A DNA stretch of 64,000 bases from Arcuatula senhousia (taxonomy: Eukaryota; Mollusca; Bivalvia; Mytilida; Mytilidae), in contig OZ020307.1 of the NCBI GenBank assembly GCA_963971305.1, positions 12,413,501 to 12,477,500 of the forward strand. Direction: 5' to 3'. Under the pieces are notes generated by a model, which saw only the letters and a list, made by a program, of their open reading frames with translations, had not been told where the DNA came from and made no database searches. Position numbers and translations under genes: made by a program. Of the stretch, positions 50,801 through 60,454 are shown in pieces (position 1 is the stretch's first letter; every line of letters starts with the position of its first letter).

Positions 50801-53800
50801 ATAAAAGTATTATGTTCATAGCCTTAAATCAAAAGATGACTCCATAAATGGGAAAATATTAGAATTTGTTAATTACATTTTTTTGTACATTAGTTCTATA
50901 GTTTATGCCTGTTTGATATATTTTAACAATATTTTAACATATTTTATTTTTTTGTTCTTTTTACTTAGATTCCAGAGGCCCATCAAATAGAGTTGGGAAG
51001 TGCCATATTAGAATGTTTACAAAGGGACTTAAATGAACAAACAGGTACACATAAATGGCTTACATTGAAATGATTTTATATATATAGATTTTAGACATGT
51101 AATCTAGAGGTTGTAATTGTTTATTAATAATATGATGCAGGTTCAACCTGATAAGCTCCCGCAGATATATTTTAGGTGATGATATATTTGATTCTGACGG
51201 GGTGAATGGCAGTTCTTGTAAATAAATAATCTTGCCTGCAAAATAATTGGGAGATAAATAATCTGGCCTCTACTTCCAAGGGAAAAATATGTGTCCCAAG
51301 ATTCTTTACTAGTATGGTATATTAAAAATAAATAATCTCTGGGCACAAAACGGCGGAAAATAAATTTTCTGACTTGACCAAAACTGCAGACCCCCCCTTT
51401 TTAGCTCACCTGACCCGAAGGGTCATGTAAGCTCTTGGCGTCCATCGTCCGTCCGTCCGTCCGTAAACTTTTTCCAACGTTAACTCCTCTGACACCATAA
51501 GTCCAATTGCAACCAAACTTGGTATGGTTGTTCATTAGCATTCGGTGCTTAGAACTGATGTGGGGATTTTTGATTTGTCGTAAAACATGGCCGCCATGGC
51601 TAAAAATAGAACATAGGGATAGAATGCAGTTTTTTGCAAATAACTCAAAACGGCTACAGATATCAAAATTCTGGCGGGGTAAAGTGATCAGCACCTCAAG
51701 ATCTACCTACCCTGAAATTTTGAAGAAAATCCAACAACTCATGTAGGAGTTATTGCCCTTTTTGTGGATTTTTTGCAAATTTTGCACCTGTTTAGCTCAA
51801 TATCTTGAAAACTATACTAGATATTTGAGAAATTTAAATTGCATATTGTTAAGCTCATCAAGATCTACGAAATATGTAATAGGGTCAACGTTGTAGGACC
51901 ATTCCTTTTAGGAGTTATTGCCCTTAGAACGTCAAAATTTAGCATTTTAACAGCATTTCCTCATTACATTGAAAATGTTAACTCCTCTGACACTTTAAGT
52001 CCAAATGGAACCAAACTTGGTATAGTTGTTTATTAGCATTAGGTGTATAGAACTGATGTGGGGATTTTTGATTCGTCGTAAAACATGGTCGCTGTGGCTA
52101 AAAATAGAACATAGGGGTAAATGGCAGTTTTTTGCAAATAACTCTAAAACGGTGACAGATCTCAAAATTTTGATTGGGAACAAAAGTGATCAGCACCTCA
52201 AGATCTACCAGCTCTGAAATTTTGAAGAAAATCCAACAACCCATGTAGGAGTTATTGCCCTTTTTAGCTCACCTGGACCGAAGGTCCATGTGAGCTATTG
52301 CCATCACTTGGCGTCCGTCGTCGTCGTTTACTTTTCTTTGAAAATCTTCTCCTCCGAAACAACCGAAGGGATTGCTTTGAAACTTTGCACACTTCATCTA
52401 TGGGATGTCTTCTACCAAGATTGCACAAATGGTGACCACCATCCAAACAACATGGCCGCCGTTACTAAAAATAGACTAGGGGGGTCAGACTACTGTTTTT
52501 GGCTTGTAAATAAAAAAGTATTAGAGATAGATGAAATCTGATGCCACGCTACTGCTTCAGCATCAAAAGCTCTACAAAAGTCTCCATTGAGTCAAAGTTG
52601 TCAGATGACCCCTTATAGGAGTTACGGCCCCTTAAAGGTGAAAAATAGCATTTTTTTCATGTTTTTGGCCTATAGAATGAAAACTATTACAGATAGAGAA
52701 AAGCTGCTGCTTGCTTAAGTGTTCAGCTCACTTAGCTCTACAAATGTCTCCATAGGGCCGAAGTTGTCAGATGACCCCTTATAGGGGTTACGGCCCCTAA
52801 AATAACGTTTTTTCATGTTTTTGGCTTAGTGAATGAAAACTATAGCAGATAGAGAGAAGCTGTTGCTTGCTTAAATGTTCAGCTCATAAAGCTCTACAAA
52901 AGACTCCATTGGATCGAAGTTGTCAGATGACCCCTTATAGGGGTAACGGCCCATTTTTTTCATTGGGTCAAAGTTGTCAGATAACCCCTTATAGGGGTTT
53001 CGGCCCCTAAAATAACGTTTTTTCATGTTTTTGGCCTATAGAATGAAACTATAGTAGATAGAGAAAATCTGTTGCTTGCTTAAATGTTCAGCTCATTTAG
53101 CTCTAGAAAAGTGATTACATGTTTAGGGTTGACCAGGTGAGCGATTCTGGCTCCTGGGAGCCTCTTGTTAGCTCACCTGACCCGAAGGGTCATGTGAGCT
53201 ATTGTCATCACTTGGCGTCCGTCGTCCGTCGTCTGTCCGTAAACTTTTTAAAACGTTAACTCCTCTGACACCATAAGTCCAATTGAAACCAAACTTTGTA
53301 TGGTTGTTCATTAGCATTAGGTGTATAGAACTGATGTGGGGATTTTTGATTGGTTGTAAAACATGGCCGCTGTGGCTAAAAATAGAACATAGGGGTAAAT
53401 GGCAGTTTTTTGCAAATAACTCAAAAACGGTGACAGATTTTAAAATTTTGGTTGGGAACAAAAGTGATCAGCACCTGAAGATCTACCAGCTCTGAAATTT
53501 TGAAGAGAATCCAACGACCCATGTAGGAGTTATTGCCCTTTTTTAGCTCACCTGGACCAAAGGTCCATGTGAGCTATTGCCATCACTTGGCGTCCGTCAT
53601 CCTTAGGGTGTCCTGCACCAAACTTGTGTTTCGATTTTTGATCTGTCAAAAAACATGGCCGCCGTTACTAAAAATAGACAAGGGGGGTCGGACTACTGTT
53701 TTTGGCTTATAAATCAAAAAGTATAAGAGATAGAGGAAATCTGAGGCCACGCTACTGATTCAGCATCAAAAGCTCTACAAAAGTCTCCATTTGGTCAAAG

Positions 53801-56800
53801 TTGTCAGATGACCCCTTATAGGGGTTACGGCCCCTTAAAGGTTAAAAATAGCATTTTTTCATGTTTTTGGCCTACAGAATGAAAATTATTGCAGATAGAG
53901 ATTAGCTGTTGCTTGCTTAAATGTTTAGCTCATTTAGCTCTACGAAAGTCTCCATAGGATCGAAGTTGTCAGATGACCCCTTATAGGGGTTACGGCCCCT
54001 TAAAGGTGAAAAATAGCCATTTTTCATGTTTTTGGCCTACAGAATGAAAACTATTGCAGATAGAGATTAGCTGTTGCTTGCTTAAATGTTTAGCTCATTT
54101 AGCTCTACGAAAGTCTCCATAGGGTCGAAGTTGTCAGATGACCCCTTATAGGGGTTACGGCCCTTGAAAAATAGCGTTTTTTCATGTTTTTGTCCTACAG
54201 AATGGAAACTATTGCACATAGAGATTAGCTGTGGCTTGCTTCAATGTTCAGCTCATTTAGCTCTACAAAATTCTCCATAGGGTCCAAGTTGTCAGATGAC
54301 CCCTTATAGGGGTTACGGCCTGTGAAAAATAGCGATTTTTCATGTTTTTGGCCTACAGAATGAAAACTATTGCAGATAGAGATTAGCTGTTGCTTGCTTA
54401 AATGTTCAGCTCATTTAGCTCTACAAAATTCTCCATAGGGTCCAAGTTGTCAGATGACCACTTATAGGGGTTACGGCCCGTGAAAAATAGCGATTTTTCA
54501 TGTTTTTGTCCTACAGAATGAAAACTATTGCAGATAGAGATTAGCTGTTGCTTGCTTAAATGTTCAGCTCATTTAGCTCTACAAAATACTCCATAAGGTC
54601 GAAGTTGTCAGATGACCCCTTATAGGGGTTATGGCCCCTGAAAAAAGCGATTTTTCATGTTTTTGGCCTACAGAATGAAAACTATTGCAGATAGAGATTA
54701 GCTGTTGCTTGCTTAAATGTTCAGCTCATTTAGCTCTACAAAATACTCCATAAGGTCCAAGTTGTCAGATGACCCCTTATAGGGGTTACGGCCCCTGAAA
54801 AAAGCGATTTTTCATGTTTTTGGCCTACAGAATGTAAACTATTGCAGATAGAGATTAGCTGTTGCATGCTTAAATGTTCAGCTCATTTAGCTCTACAAAA
54901 GTCTCCATAGGGTCGAAGTTGTCAGATGACTCCTTATAGGGGTTATGGCCCCTTATAGGTGAAAAAATGGTGTTTTTAGCTCACCTGACCCGAAGGGTCA
55001 TGAGCTATTGCTATCACTTTGCGTCCGTCGTCCGTTAGCTTTTTTTAAACATCTTCTTCTCTGAAACTGCTTGGCCAATTGCAGCAAAACTTGATATGGT
55101 TGTTCCTTAGGGTATTGTGCAAAAAGTTTGCGTTGGGATTTTTGATACGTCAAAAAACATGGCCGCTGTTACTAAAATTAGAACAGGGGGGTCAAATACA
55201 GTTTTTTGCAAATAACTCAAAAACAGTCACAGATATCAAAATTCTGGCATGGCGTAAAAGTGATCAGCACCTCAAGATCTACCTGCCCAGAAATTTTCAA
55301 AACGATCCAACAACTTATGTAGGAGTTATTGCCCTTTTTCTTGATTTTTTCAAAATTTTGCACTTAATTAGCCCTATATCTTGAAAACTATACAAGATAT
55401 TTTAAAAATTCAAATTGCATATGATTGAGCACGTCAAGATCTACATTTAATATAATTGGGTCAAAGCTGTAGAACCATTTCTTTTAGGAGTTATGGCCCT
55501 TAAAGCGTCAAAATTTACCATTTTTCATTACTTTTCCCTTGAATTTCAAAGATGAACTTTTCTGACACCATACATCCAACTTCAACCAAACTTGGCACAG
55601 TTGCTTAATAGCATAATTGCTACAGTTCTATTGTTTGGATTTTTGATTTCTCAAAAAATATGGCCGCCATGGCTAAAAATAGAACATAGGGGTAAATTGC
55701 AGTCTTTTGCTAATTACTCAAAAATAGTTACAGATATCAAAATTTTGATGGGAGACAAAAGTGATCAGCATCTTAAGATCTACCTGCTCTGAAATTTTGT
55801 AGAAGATCCAACAATTTACATAGGAGTTATTGCCCTTTTTCTGGATTTTTTGGAAATTTTGCACTTATTTAGCCCTATATCTTGAAAACTATACAAGATA
55901 TTTTAAAAATTCAAATTGCATATGATTAAGCACATCAAGATCTACATTTTATGTAATTAGGTCAAAGCTGTAGAACCATTTCTTTTAGGAGTTATGGCCC
56001 TTAAAGCGTCAAAATTTACCATTTTCCATTGTTTAATAGCTTATAAGCTACAACTCTATTGTCAGATTCTTTATTCGTAAAAAAACATGGCCACCATGGC
56101 TAAAATAGAACAACATGTTAAGATTTACCTGTCCTGAAATTTCAAAAAAGATCTGACTGCTGGTGTGGGAGTTATTGTTCTTTCTCCTAATTTTCGCCAA
56201 ATTTGCACTTATTAAGCCCAATATCTTAAAAACTAACCAAGATATTTCAGAAATTTAAATCGCATATGGTTAAGCACAATAATATCTACAAATATATGTA
56301 TCTGTGTAGTTCAGGTGAGCGATTCAGGCTCTTGGGAGCCTCTTGTTTGGATTTTTGGTAAATTTTGCACCTGTTTAGCTCAATATCTTGAAAACTATAC
56401 AAGATATTTGAGAAATTTAAATTGCATATTGTTAAGCAAATCAAGATCTACTTAATATGTAATAGGGTCAACGTTGTTGGACCTTTCCTTTGAGGAGTTA
56501 TTGCCCTTAGAATGTCAAAATTGAGCTTTTAGAAGCATTTCCTCATTACATTGAAATTGTTAACTCCTCTGACACTTAAAGTCAAATTGGAACCAAACTT
56601 GGTATTGTTGTTTATTAGCATTAGGTGTATAGAACTGATGTGGGGATATTTGATTGGTTGTAAAACATGGCCGCTGTGGCTCAAAATAGAACATTGGGTT
56701 AAACTGCATTTTTTTGCTAATAACTCAAAAAGGGTGACAGATTTTTGAATTTTAATTGAGATAAAAGTGATCAGCACCTTAAGATCCACCATATTGTCAG

Positions 56801-59800
56801 ATGGCCCCCTTATTAAACTTATAACCCTTTCAATGTCAAATAGATTTTGCCTAATAGCCTTTACTTAAGGCACATATGTCAGGTGAGCGATTCAGGCTCC
56901 TGGGAGCCTCTTGTTGTGGATTTTTTTGCAAATTTCGCACCTGTTTAGCTCAATATCTTGAAAACTATACAAGATATTTGAGAAATTTAAATTGCATATT
57001 GTTAAGCAAATCAAGATCTACAAAATATGTACCAGGGTAAACCTTGTAGGACCTTTCCTTTGAGGAGTTATTGCCCTTGGAACTTCAAAATTGAGCATTT
57101 TAACTGCATTTCCTCATTATATTGAAAATGTTAACTCCTCTGACACTTTAAGTCCAATCAGAACCAAACTTGGTATTATTGTTTATTATTATTAGGTGTA
57201 TAAAACTGTTGTGGTGATTTTTGATTGGTTGTAAAATATGGCCGCTGTGGCTAAAAATAGAACATTAGGTAAAACTGCATTTTTTTGCAAATAACTCAAA
57301 AAGGGTGACAGATTTTTAGATTTTGATTGAGAACAAAAGTGATCAGCACCTTTAGATCCACCATATTGTCAGATGACCCCCTTATTAATCTTATGACCCT
57401 TTCAACGTTAAATAGATTTTGCCTTATAACCTTTACTTCAGGCACATATGTCAGGTGAGCGATTCAGGCTCCTGGGAGCCTCTTGTTTCAGAATCAAATG
57501 ATTGTACCTTTATTTCTTTAAAGAGTTTCTACTTTCATTTTCGAATATAAAGTTTAGAGAAGAAACAATATCATATACTGCTCAAGACACTACATGGACA
57601 AGGTTATAATTTTATGACTGTATAAATATTTAAGCAGAATATTTATTTAATTGCCATGTACATTACACTCTGTCTTGTTCCATGAAAATTGGAATGACAG
57701 TTTCCCGCCATTCTGTAATTTTGTTTTGAACAATTATGACGTCAATGAAATATATAGCGTTTTCATTAAAAAAATCTTTACATGCATATCTATAGCTAGA
57801 AATATTCAAAATATTCATATTAATACAATATTTACGTATTTTAATATTCGAAATACAAATTACAAAGTAGAAAATTAATTTTGCATTCCGTGCCATTGGG
57901 TGCGGATATGTCGACTAGCTTATACCTATTCCAGTTTCATGCATCATAGTACGTATACTCAGGCAATTTAGCTCCCGCCTTGCAGGAGCTTATTATTGAT
58001 AAATAATCATGAAATATTTTTATACCAAGATAAGTTCTGCAATAATTTACGAGTAACCTTTAAAGAACATTACAATGATTACAAGCGTTTCTGTTTTGAA
58101 TAATTTGTTTTTAATTTTTTTTTGGCCAATTTCAAAACAACTAGCAAGATTTTCATGGGTCTTGGGATTTATGGCTGTTTTCTGTTGCCAATTTATGCAT
58201 ACATGTGCAACGATTTTATGTTTCATTATGAAATTGAAATGTAATCATTTGATTTCTCATTTAAGCATACCATCTGATGACTTCCTTGGTACAGCTGATG
58301 AAAGCAAACTCTGAGGTATATTTATTATGAATTGTCATATAATCTGGACAATATATTTCATATGAAATTGTAATTAACTATCATAAACATTACTAATTTA
58401 GTCAGGAAGAGCGCTGCCGGCACTAAAACTTCACAACAAACTTAAAGGAATATTTCCCAAATTTGCAAAAAAATAAAAATATGCACATTTTTGTAATTTA
58501 CAATTAAAAGTTTAAGTGTTCACATACCTCACATCTGAAGATCTGTCAGACTGTGTTACTTTACCTGCGGTTGCAGCATCTATCAATGTTGAACACCTCC
58601 ATATCTCAAGAACTGTGACTTTGATAATTTTTCGATACTAAGTCCAGGGCTTTCAAGGTTTAAAGATCTGTTCTTTGAGATTTTGCCAAAAAATGGAAAG
58701 ATCAAAGAAAATAATTTAAAGTTCAAAGAAATTTGCTGCTGAATGAATTTGTGACAAACATTCTTGCAGCCAGATAATATGGGGGCCAGATACGCGAGTT
58801 TCACATGAGTTGCGTGAAACTTGACAGGTCTGAAGTACTATTTATAACAGCAATGTTAAGGTTTTATAAGCACTTTCATATCTTAAGAACAAGAAGTCAT
58901 AGGTTGATAGAAATTGTTATCATATACTTATAGTTAATAAAGGATTTTTATTCACTTGGGGATAAGCCTGTTGTAAATAAAGAAATTGTGTTCGAGATTT
59001 AATGTTCGGTGGCTGAAAAAGCTGTTATGTCATCTTCTGAGGCTGATAAAACTTTATTATGTTTCAGGTTTTGTCAGTATCAAAAATGGATCATGCAATA
59101 AGAGGAGCATTCCTCGATTGATAAAGAAATTCTTATAAACAAAAACTCCGTTTTCAAAAAACGATATTATTAGGGTTTTTTTTCGAAGTCCAATGTTTAA
59201 GTATATGATAAATACATCATTACATGTCTTATTTTATATCTTACCCTTAATCAGCCCTTGGTCATTTATCATCCCTCGAGCTGTTCGGCTCTTGGGCCAA
59301 TAAAATAACCTAGTGCTGATAAAGGGTAAGATATAAAATAAGACATGTAATAATCTATACCTATACCTATGCCCCAATAGTAGCTTAGCACAGTTGCATC
59401 CCCATCATTTTATCTTGACCTTTATTTTCGTTGAGTGACTGTCAATTTTAATACATTTAATTGCAATGTATGGTTTTATGAGCACCTTCATTTCTTTAAG
59501 TCTTAGATTGATGGAAATGTCCCAGTGATAGCTTAGCACAGTTTCATGCCCATCTTTTTACCTGGACCATGATTTTCTGGTAGAGTGATTTTGGCAATTT
59601 TAAATACAAACAATAGCTATGTTAAGGTTTTATGAGCAACTGAATGTCTTCTCAAGAACTTCAAGTCCTAGCTAAGCATATATCCCAATAGTAACTTTAT
59701 AACACATTTACATCCCTATCGTTTGACCTTGACCTTGATTTTCAAGAGGAGTGACATTGACAATTCAAGTACTAATAATTTATATAAAAAAAAAATTTTA

Positions 59801-60198
59801 TGGGCTCATTAATATCTTAGAAACTTTAAAGTCCTAGGATAATGAAACTTGATATGTTGTTGCCTCAGATCTAGAATTTAAGAACTGCATCCTCATCTTT
59901 TGAACTTGACCTTGAGTTTTCAGCTCAGCAACTTTAATTTCTTTGGTATTTTGAGAAATGTTATAGTTCTATAGCCACTAGGCGAGACATAGTTTAGTGA
60001 TAACTTTTTTCTATGAAAATATGGATATGTTATCTTTTCCCATATATTGGCTCTTTATATATATTTAATATTTGTTGATATCTTTTAAAGATGTGTGACC
60101 TGGCTGGAGTGGTAGGAATCAACTGTTCACAACATGAGAAGTTATCAACAAGAATGAAAGAAGTTTGTATGAAGGCACAGGAGTTTTCTGCATTGTGA
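38816..60198 (+). CDS. PPPDE (DeSI-like) isopeptidase with C-terminal PUL domain, 486 residues
   Basis: Predicted deSUMOylating/deubiquitinating cysteine peptidase. Ten coding exons: 38816-38900, 39309-39403, 40638-40747, 41154-41276, 42023-42326, 48452-48787, 49564-49737, 50969-51044, 58266-58315, 60091-60198; all AG/GT and phase-consistent. PPPDE domain, residues 1-150: [20 protein letters not shown], catalytic His37 ([18 protein letters not shown]) and catalytic Cys108 ([20 protein letters not shown]), the same spacing as human DESI1. Residues 160-240 are a Ser/Thr/Gln-rich linker ending [10 protein letters not shown]. Residues 240-486 form an alpha-helical PUL domain, the module that binds Cdc48/p97 in PLAA-like proteins; DeSI1 of vertebrates lacks it. 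An acceptor at about 38793 precedes the ATG. Intron 5 holds a DIRS retrotransposon, intron 8 (7.2 kb) a nested transposon stack. The last two small exons are inferred from phase and similarity, so they are less certain. Confidence 0.9.
42564..42690 (+). repeat. DIRS left inverted terminal repeat
   Basis: Inverse complement of 48105-48222; shared sequence runs through CAGTCGGAAAAACACCCACT and GTAGACAAAACCTATACTCT. The flanking outer 30 bases (42533-42563) are repeated in the internal complementary region rather than in the other repeat. Confidence 0.9.
42949..44883 (+). CDS. DIRS ORF1, Gag-like protein, 644 residues
   Basis: Putative nucleocapsid protein of the retrotransposon. Extremely Ser/Pro/Thr-rich first 190 residues, a short helical, probably coiled-coil segment ([20 protein letters not shown]), a conserved-looking middle region (about 400-590) and a strongly basic C-terminus ([18 protein letters not shown]) that would bind nucleic acid. 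No zinc knuckle. The first ATG of the open frame follows a 260-bp leader. Its 3' end overlaps the ORF2 open frame. Codon use is T- and C-rich, unlike host exons. Confidence 0.85.
   Translation: MDYLPVSPYNVVAGPDPFLDGSTSSFELPFSGVNVSVVSPPPRSSTATSVSVSRSASQVLSGPDVATVGVPTLGVVTHTFSRPVDSVGSSAPMPGLSMTLSSASARPPSSYCGYVMPGSMSSSRPAWTPYPPFPYPSFGSQSPYPGFWPYGDPSFGVRPQVGPSSNVSSMPSASVSRSAVQDSTTQNASLSQSDDLRSLFTEFRNSLKGDLESLSSRIERLEAASSVPPSSRASDIDSQVEEDADIISVAPADHEASFLSEDDNLESSVSMGPPVSESNSSTLPIAVTSGVSTDATLASSQAITVAGSTPSTAPCPPPTSVDVESSSEAKSSYADLREDTFSLLRNANVPMASPPRPKKQTSTFEKSCGLAQAVSASHSSFPESNHVSTALQVINEGFKSSAGDKTANKSLTGFGLASFPEFLSTKDHQVHNSTLGRKGPLCERSFATLIGSRPVDGLRLSQSVWAKTESLLRVTSQALTSAEYFLAATGALLCQEEFASLPKVRSFLLQVDKAIGTSQVLLLGSIGNLTLSKRSEILEKSSVSENLKDSLLRSPITENTFGLQFREVQEEISKQPPPVKVSVQVSNDNKRTVTSSSVPQSGGGQPNKKRRVFYRKKSNPAARGSAPKSKPNSSQFGKKTSSST
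44693..47008 (+). CDS. DIRS ORF2: reverse transcriptase, RNase H and methyltransferase-like domain
   Basis: Open frame of 771 residues overlapping ORF1 by 191 bp; the true start may be later because domain homology begins near 44930 ([20 protein letters not shown]). RT motifs: [49 protein letters not shown] and the catalytic YLDD at 45560-45571. RNase [60 protein letters not shown]-specific Dam-like domain follows: [26 protein letters not shown] and [10 protein letters not shown] (about 46490-46720). No stop or frameshift. Confidence 0.93.
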   Translation: MSRSVTITRGLLLPLLYLSQEVANLTRREGFSIGRNLTLLLEVLLPSLSLTVLSLVRRPRLLPRSLPSRTLLTEQVGGNPFPAPLPHVQVGGRLNSFLPQWEKITSDRLVLSIIRGGLTLQFITPPPLSAVPLCLSQVSDPHKVSLLSQEIDTLLQKSAIEEVSLSTLTPGFYSRLFLVPKKSGGMRPVFDLSILNNHLVIPRFKMETNRSIRAGILPGIWTTSLDLQDAYFHVPIAQSYRKYLRFLWKDKVFQFKALPFGLSTAPLVFTKIMQAAVAFLHSQAIQIHSYLDDSLIKNLCPTALASQTSEVIEFFLSLGFLISWKKSETLPTQDFVFLGEHYLTNLGLVLPPEEKFLSLINQIQKFLSSKSVSARQFLQLLGFLNSLADVVPLGRLHIRPIQFYLHSFWIPSSQEWEAQIPILPPLFPHLQWWLVRQNVLRGHSLSPLVPSITLFTDASTLGWGAYLDQPDLSISGIWAPHLQSEHINILEMRAVLLALNHFQTRLENLSVLLACDNSTVVAYLKNQGGTHSLPLYQLARDVLLFCQKFHVLLSVRHIPSKENLLADTLSRAQAPVNTEWELHPSVFQSITLLWDTPHIDLFATSLNRKIQTFVSPVPDQRAFAVDAMSLSWENLFAYAFPPFRFLAPVLQKIEASACRIILIAPAWPRQAWFSDLLRLSCANPLVLPKRADLLSQLRGRVLHPNPENLHLHAWCLSGITSLREDFLSQQPDTCHVQSENPLTSSMMPSGPSSLIGVVNRKLILSRSLSSN
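46690..47922 (+). CDS. DIRS ORF3: tyrosine recombinase
   Basis: Integrates the circular cDNA. The frame is open from far upstream, but that part is a shadow of ORF2; in-frame ATGs at 46690 and 46732 are the likely starts, and the recombinase fold begins near 46840 ([20 protein letters not shown]). SAM-like N-terminal domain [20 protein letters not shown] to about 47160. Catalytic residues: first Arg in [12 protein letters not shown], then HDVR (His and second Arg) in [19 protein letters not shown], and Tyr in FISHYLKSM. Intact to the stop at 47922, directly followed by the internal complementary region. Confidence 0.92.
   Translation: MAKTGLVLRSSSSVMCQPSSSSQTGRSVVTAQRKGSSSQSREPTSSRLVSVRNNLTKRGFSESAARHLSRSVRESTNIVYDAKWTIFSHWCSQQEIDPFQVSIQQLADFLVFLFEDKKLAPSTIKGYRSAISKTISLSGGQDFSTNDFLSLLVRNFSLERPRQRVLVPQWDMSLILHSLKLSPFEPANEVPIKFLAYKCCFLLALASGRRRSEIHAFSVAPSCLRFSSDKSSVTLLTDPSFLAKNQIPDQGSAPVIIPALPRDADDLLCPVRILEIYLRKTSSLRSVNNNRLFLPIKKGITDLSVKTISSWIVKTISLCYDSSKEDMRKLYQVKAHDVRAISTSWALFNSASLDEVLSAGFWRTENSFISHYLKSMSSSAEGLYSLGPIVSAQRVIIPPDSSDSGVSAMR
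47932..48040 (+). repeat. DIRS internal complementary region
   Basis: GCAGAATTTATTATGGTAAT then GTATTTATAGTAATAAAAT is the inverse of the left outer end 42533-42570; the continuing TAAACATTTTTAAAG and AAATACTTACCATAATAAATT is the inverse of the right outer end 48217-48284. The two overlap by about 5 bases at AAATT, which defines both element termini. Confidence 0.9.
48105..48222 (-). repeat. DIRS right inverted terminal repeat
   Basis: Inverse complement of 42564-42690 with a few mismatches, followed by the right outer end 48223-48284. Confidence 0.9.
49925..50190 (+). mobile_element. tRNA-derived SINE-like sequence
   Basis: GGTGGCAGAGTGGTTAATAC resembles a Leu/Ser tRNA D-arm with the A box of a pol III promoter, and GGTTCAAGCCT about 50 bases on resembles a B box. 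The non-tRNA body continues through CTTGCACAGGGGCATCACC to an AAATAAATCTTGTC tail. Inside intron 7 of the PPPDE-PUL gene. The tRNA part does not fold as a functional tRNA. Confidence 0.55.
52266..53169 (+). mobile_element. Nested family-1 HINE-like element S2
   Basis: Complete: AGCTCACCTGGACC hairpin, GTCGTCGTC tract, four tandem units with GTTGTCAGATGACCCC, inverse end CAGGTGAGC at 53132, 3' hairpin and CTTGTT. Inserted in the T-run of S1. Confidence 0.85.
53170..56915 (+). mobile_element. Nested family-1 HINE-like element S3, split
   Basis: Starts directly at the last T of S2 with the CTGACCC/GGGTCA hairpin variant. Interrupted at 53544 after GAGTTATTGCCCTTTT, the same position at which S1 was hit. 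Resumes at 56348 with TGGATTTTTGGTAAATTTTG and ends at 56915 with hairpin plus CTTGTT. Confidence 0.75.
53545..56347 (+). mobile_element. Nested HINE-like unit S4+S5 with two 5' ends and one 3' end
   Basis: S4 begins at 53545 (AGCTCACCTGGACC hairpin variant with CAAAGGTCC) and runs through eight or nine ~160-bp units to 54977, where a second 5' end (S5, AGCTCACCTGACCCGAAGGG) begins in a T-run. Only one 3' end (hairpin AGGCTCTTGGGAGCCT, CTTGTT, 56347) follows, after which S3 resumes. S4 therefore lacks its own 3' end. Confidence 0.7.
59221..59349. repeat. Fold-back hairpin, 34-bp stem
   Basis: TACATGTCTTATTTTATATC TTACCCTT..ATCAGC at the left pairs with GCTGATAAAGGGTAAGATAT and AAAATAAGACATGT at the right with one mismatch. 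Apex carries CTCGAGCTGTTCGGCTCTTG. Followed by decayed family-2-like internal repeats to about 59990 (CTTGACCTTGATTTTC words). Confidence 0.8.
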
Positions 60199-60454
60199 TG
60201 TGATATAAAGATCAAATCTAATGTTGAGCTGGGTTGTGAACCTCATTTCCTTCTAGGAAGCAAAATACTATTTCAAGGTGAAATACAATTTATTTTTCTT
60301 TCTACTTGAGGGAAGGTGAAGTGTCTGTGATATCACCACACACTATAGTGCTGGAGGAACAAAGACAATTGACTCTTTAATTATTTGCTGATTTGTATTC
60401 TCAATGTACTTTTAGAATTACATTGTATACAGTATTTACAATCTTGCTATTTTT

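Larger units (their letters stand above)
51403..57487 (+). mobile_element. Outer family-1 HINE-like element S1, split by nested insertions
   Basis: 5' hairpin with the paired variant CTGACCC-GAA-GGGTCA, CCGTCCGTCC microsatellite at 51448, two ~450-bp units, interrupted after GAGTTATTGCCCTTTTT at 52265; it resumes at 56916 with GTGGATTTTTTTGCAAATTT, exactly the continuation seen in its own first unit at 51755, and ends CTTGTT at 57487 after the 3' hairpin. In intron 8 of the PPPDE-PUL gene. Confidence 0.8.
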
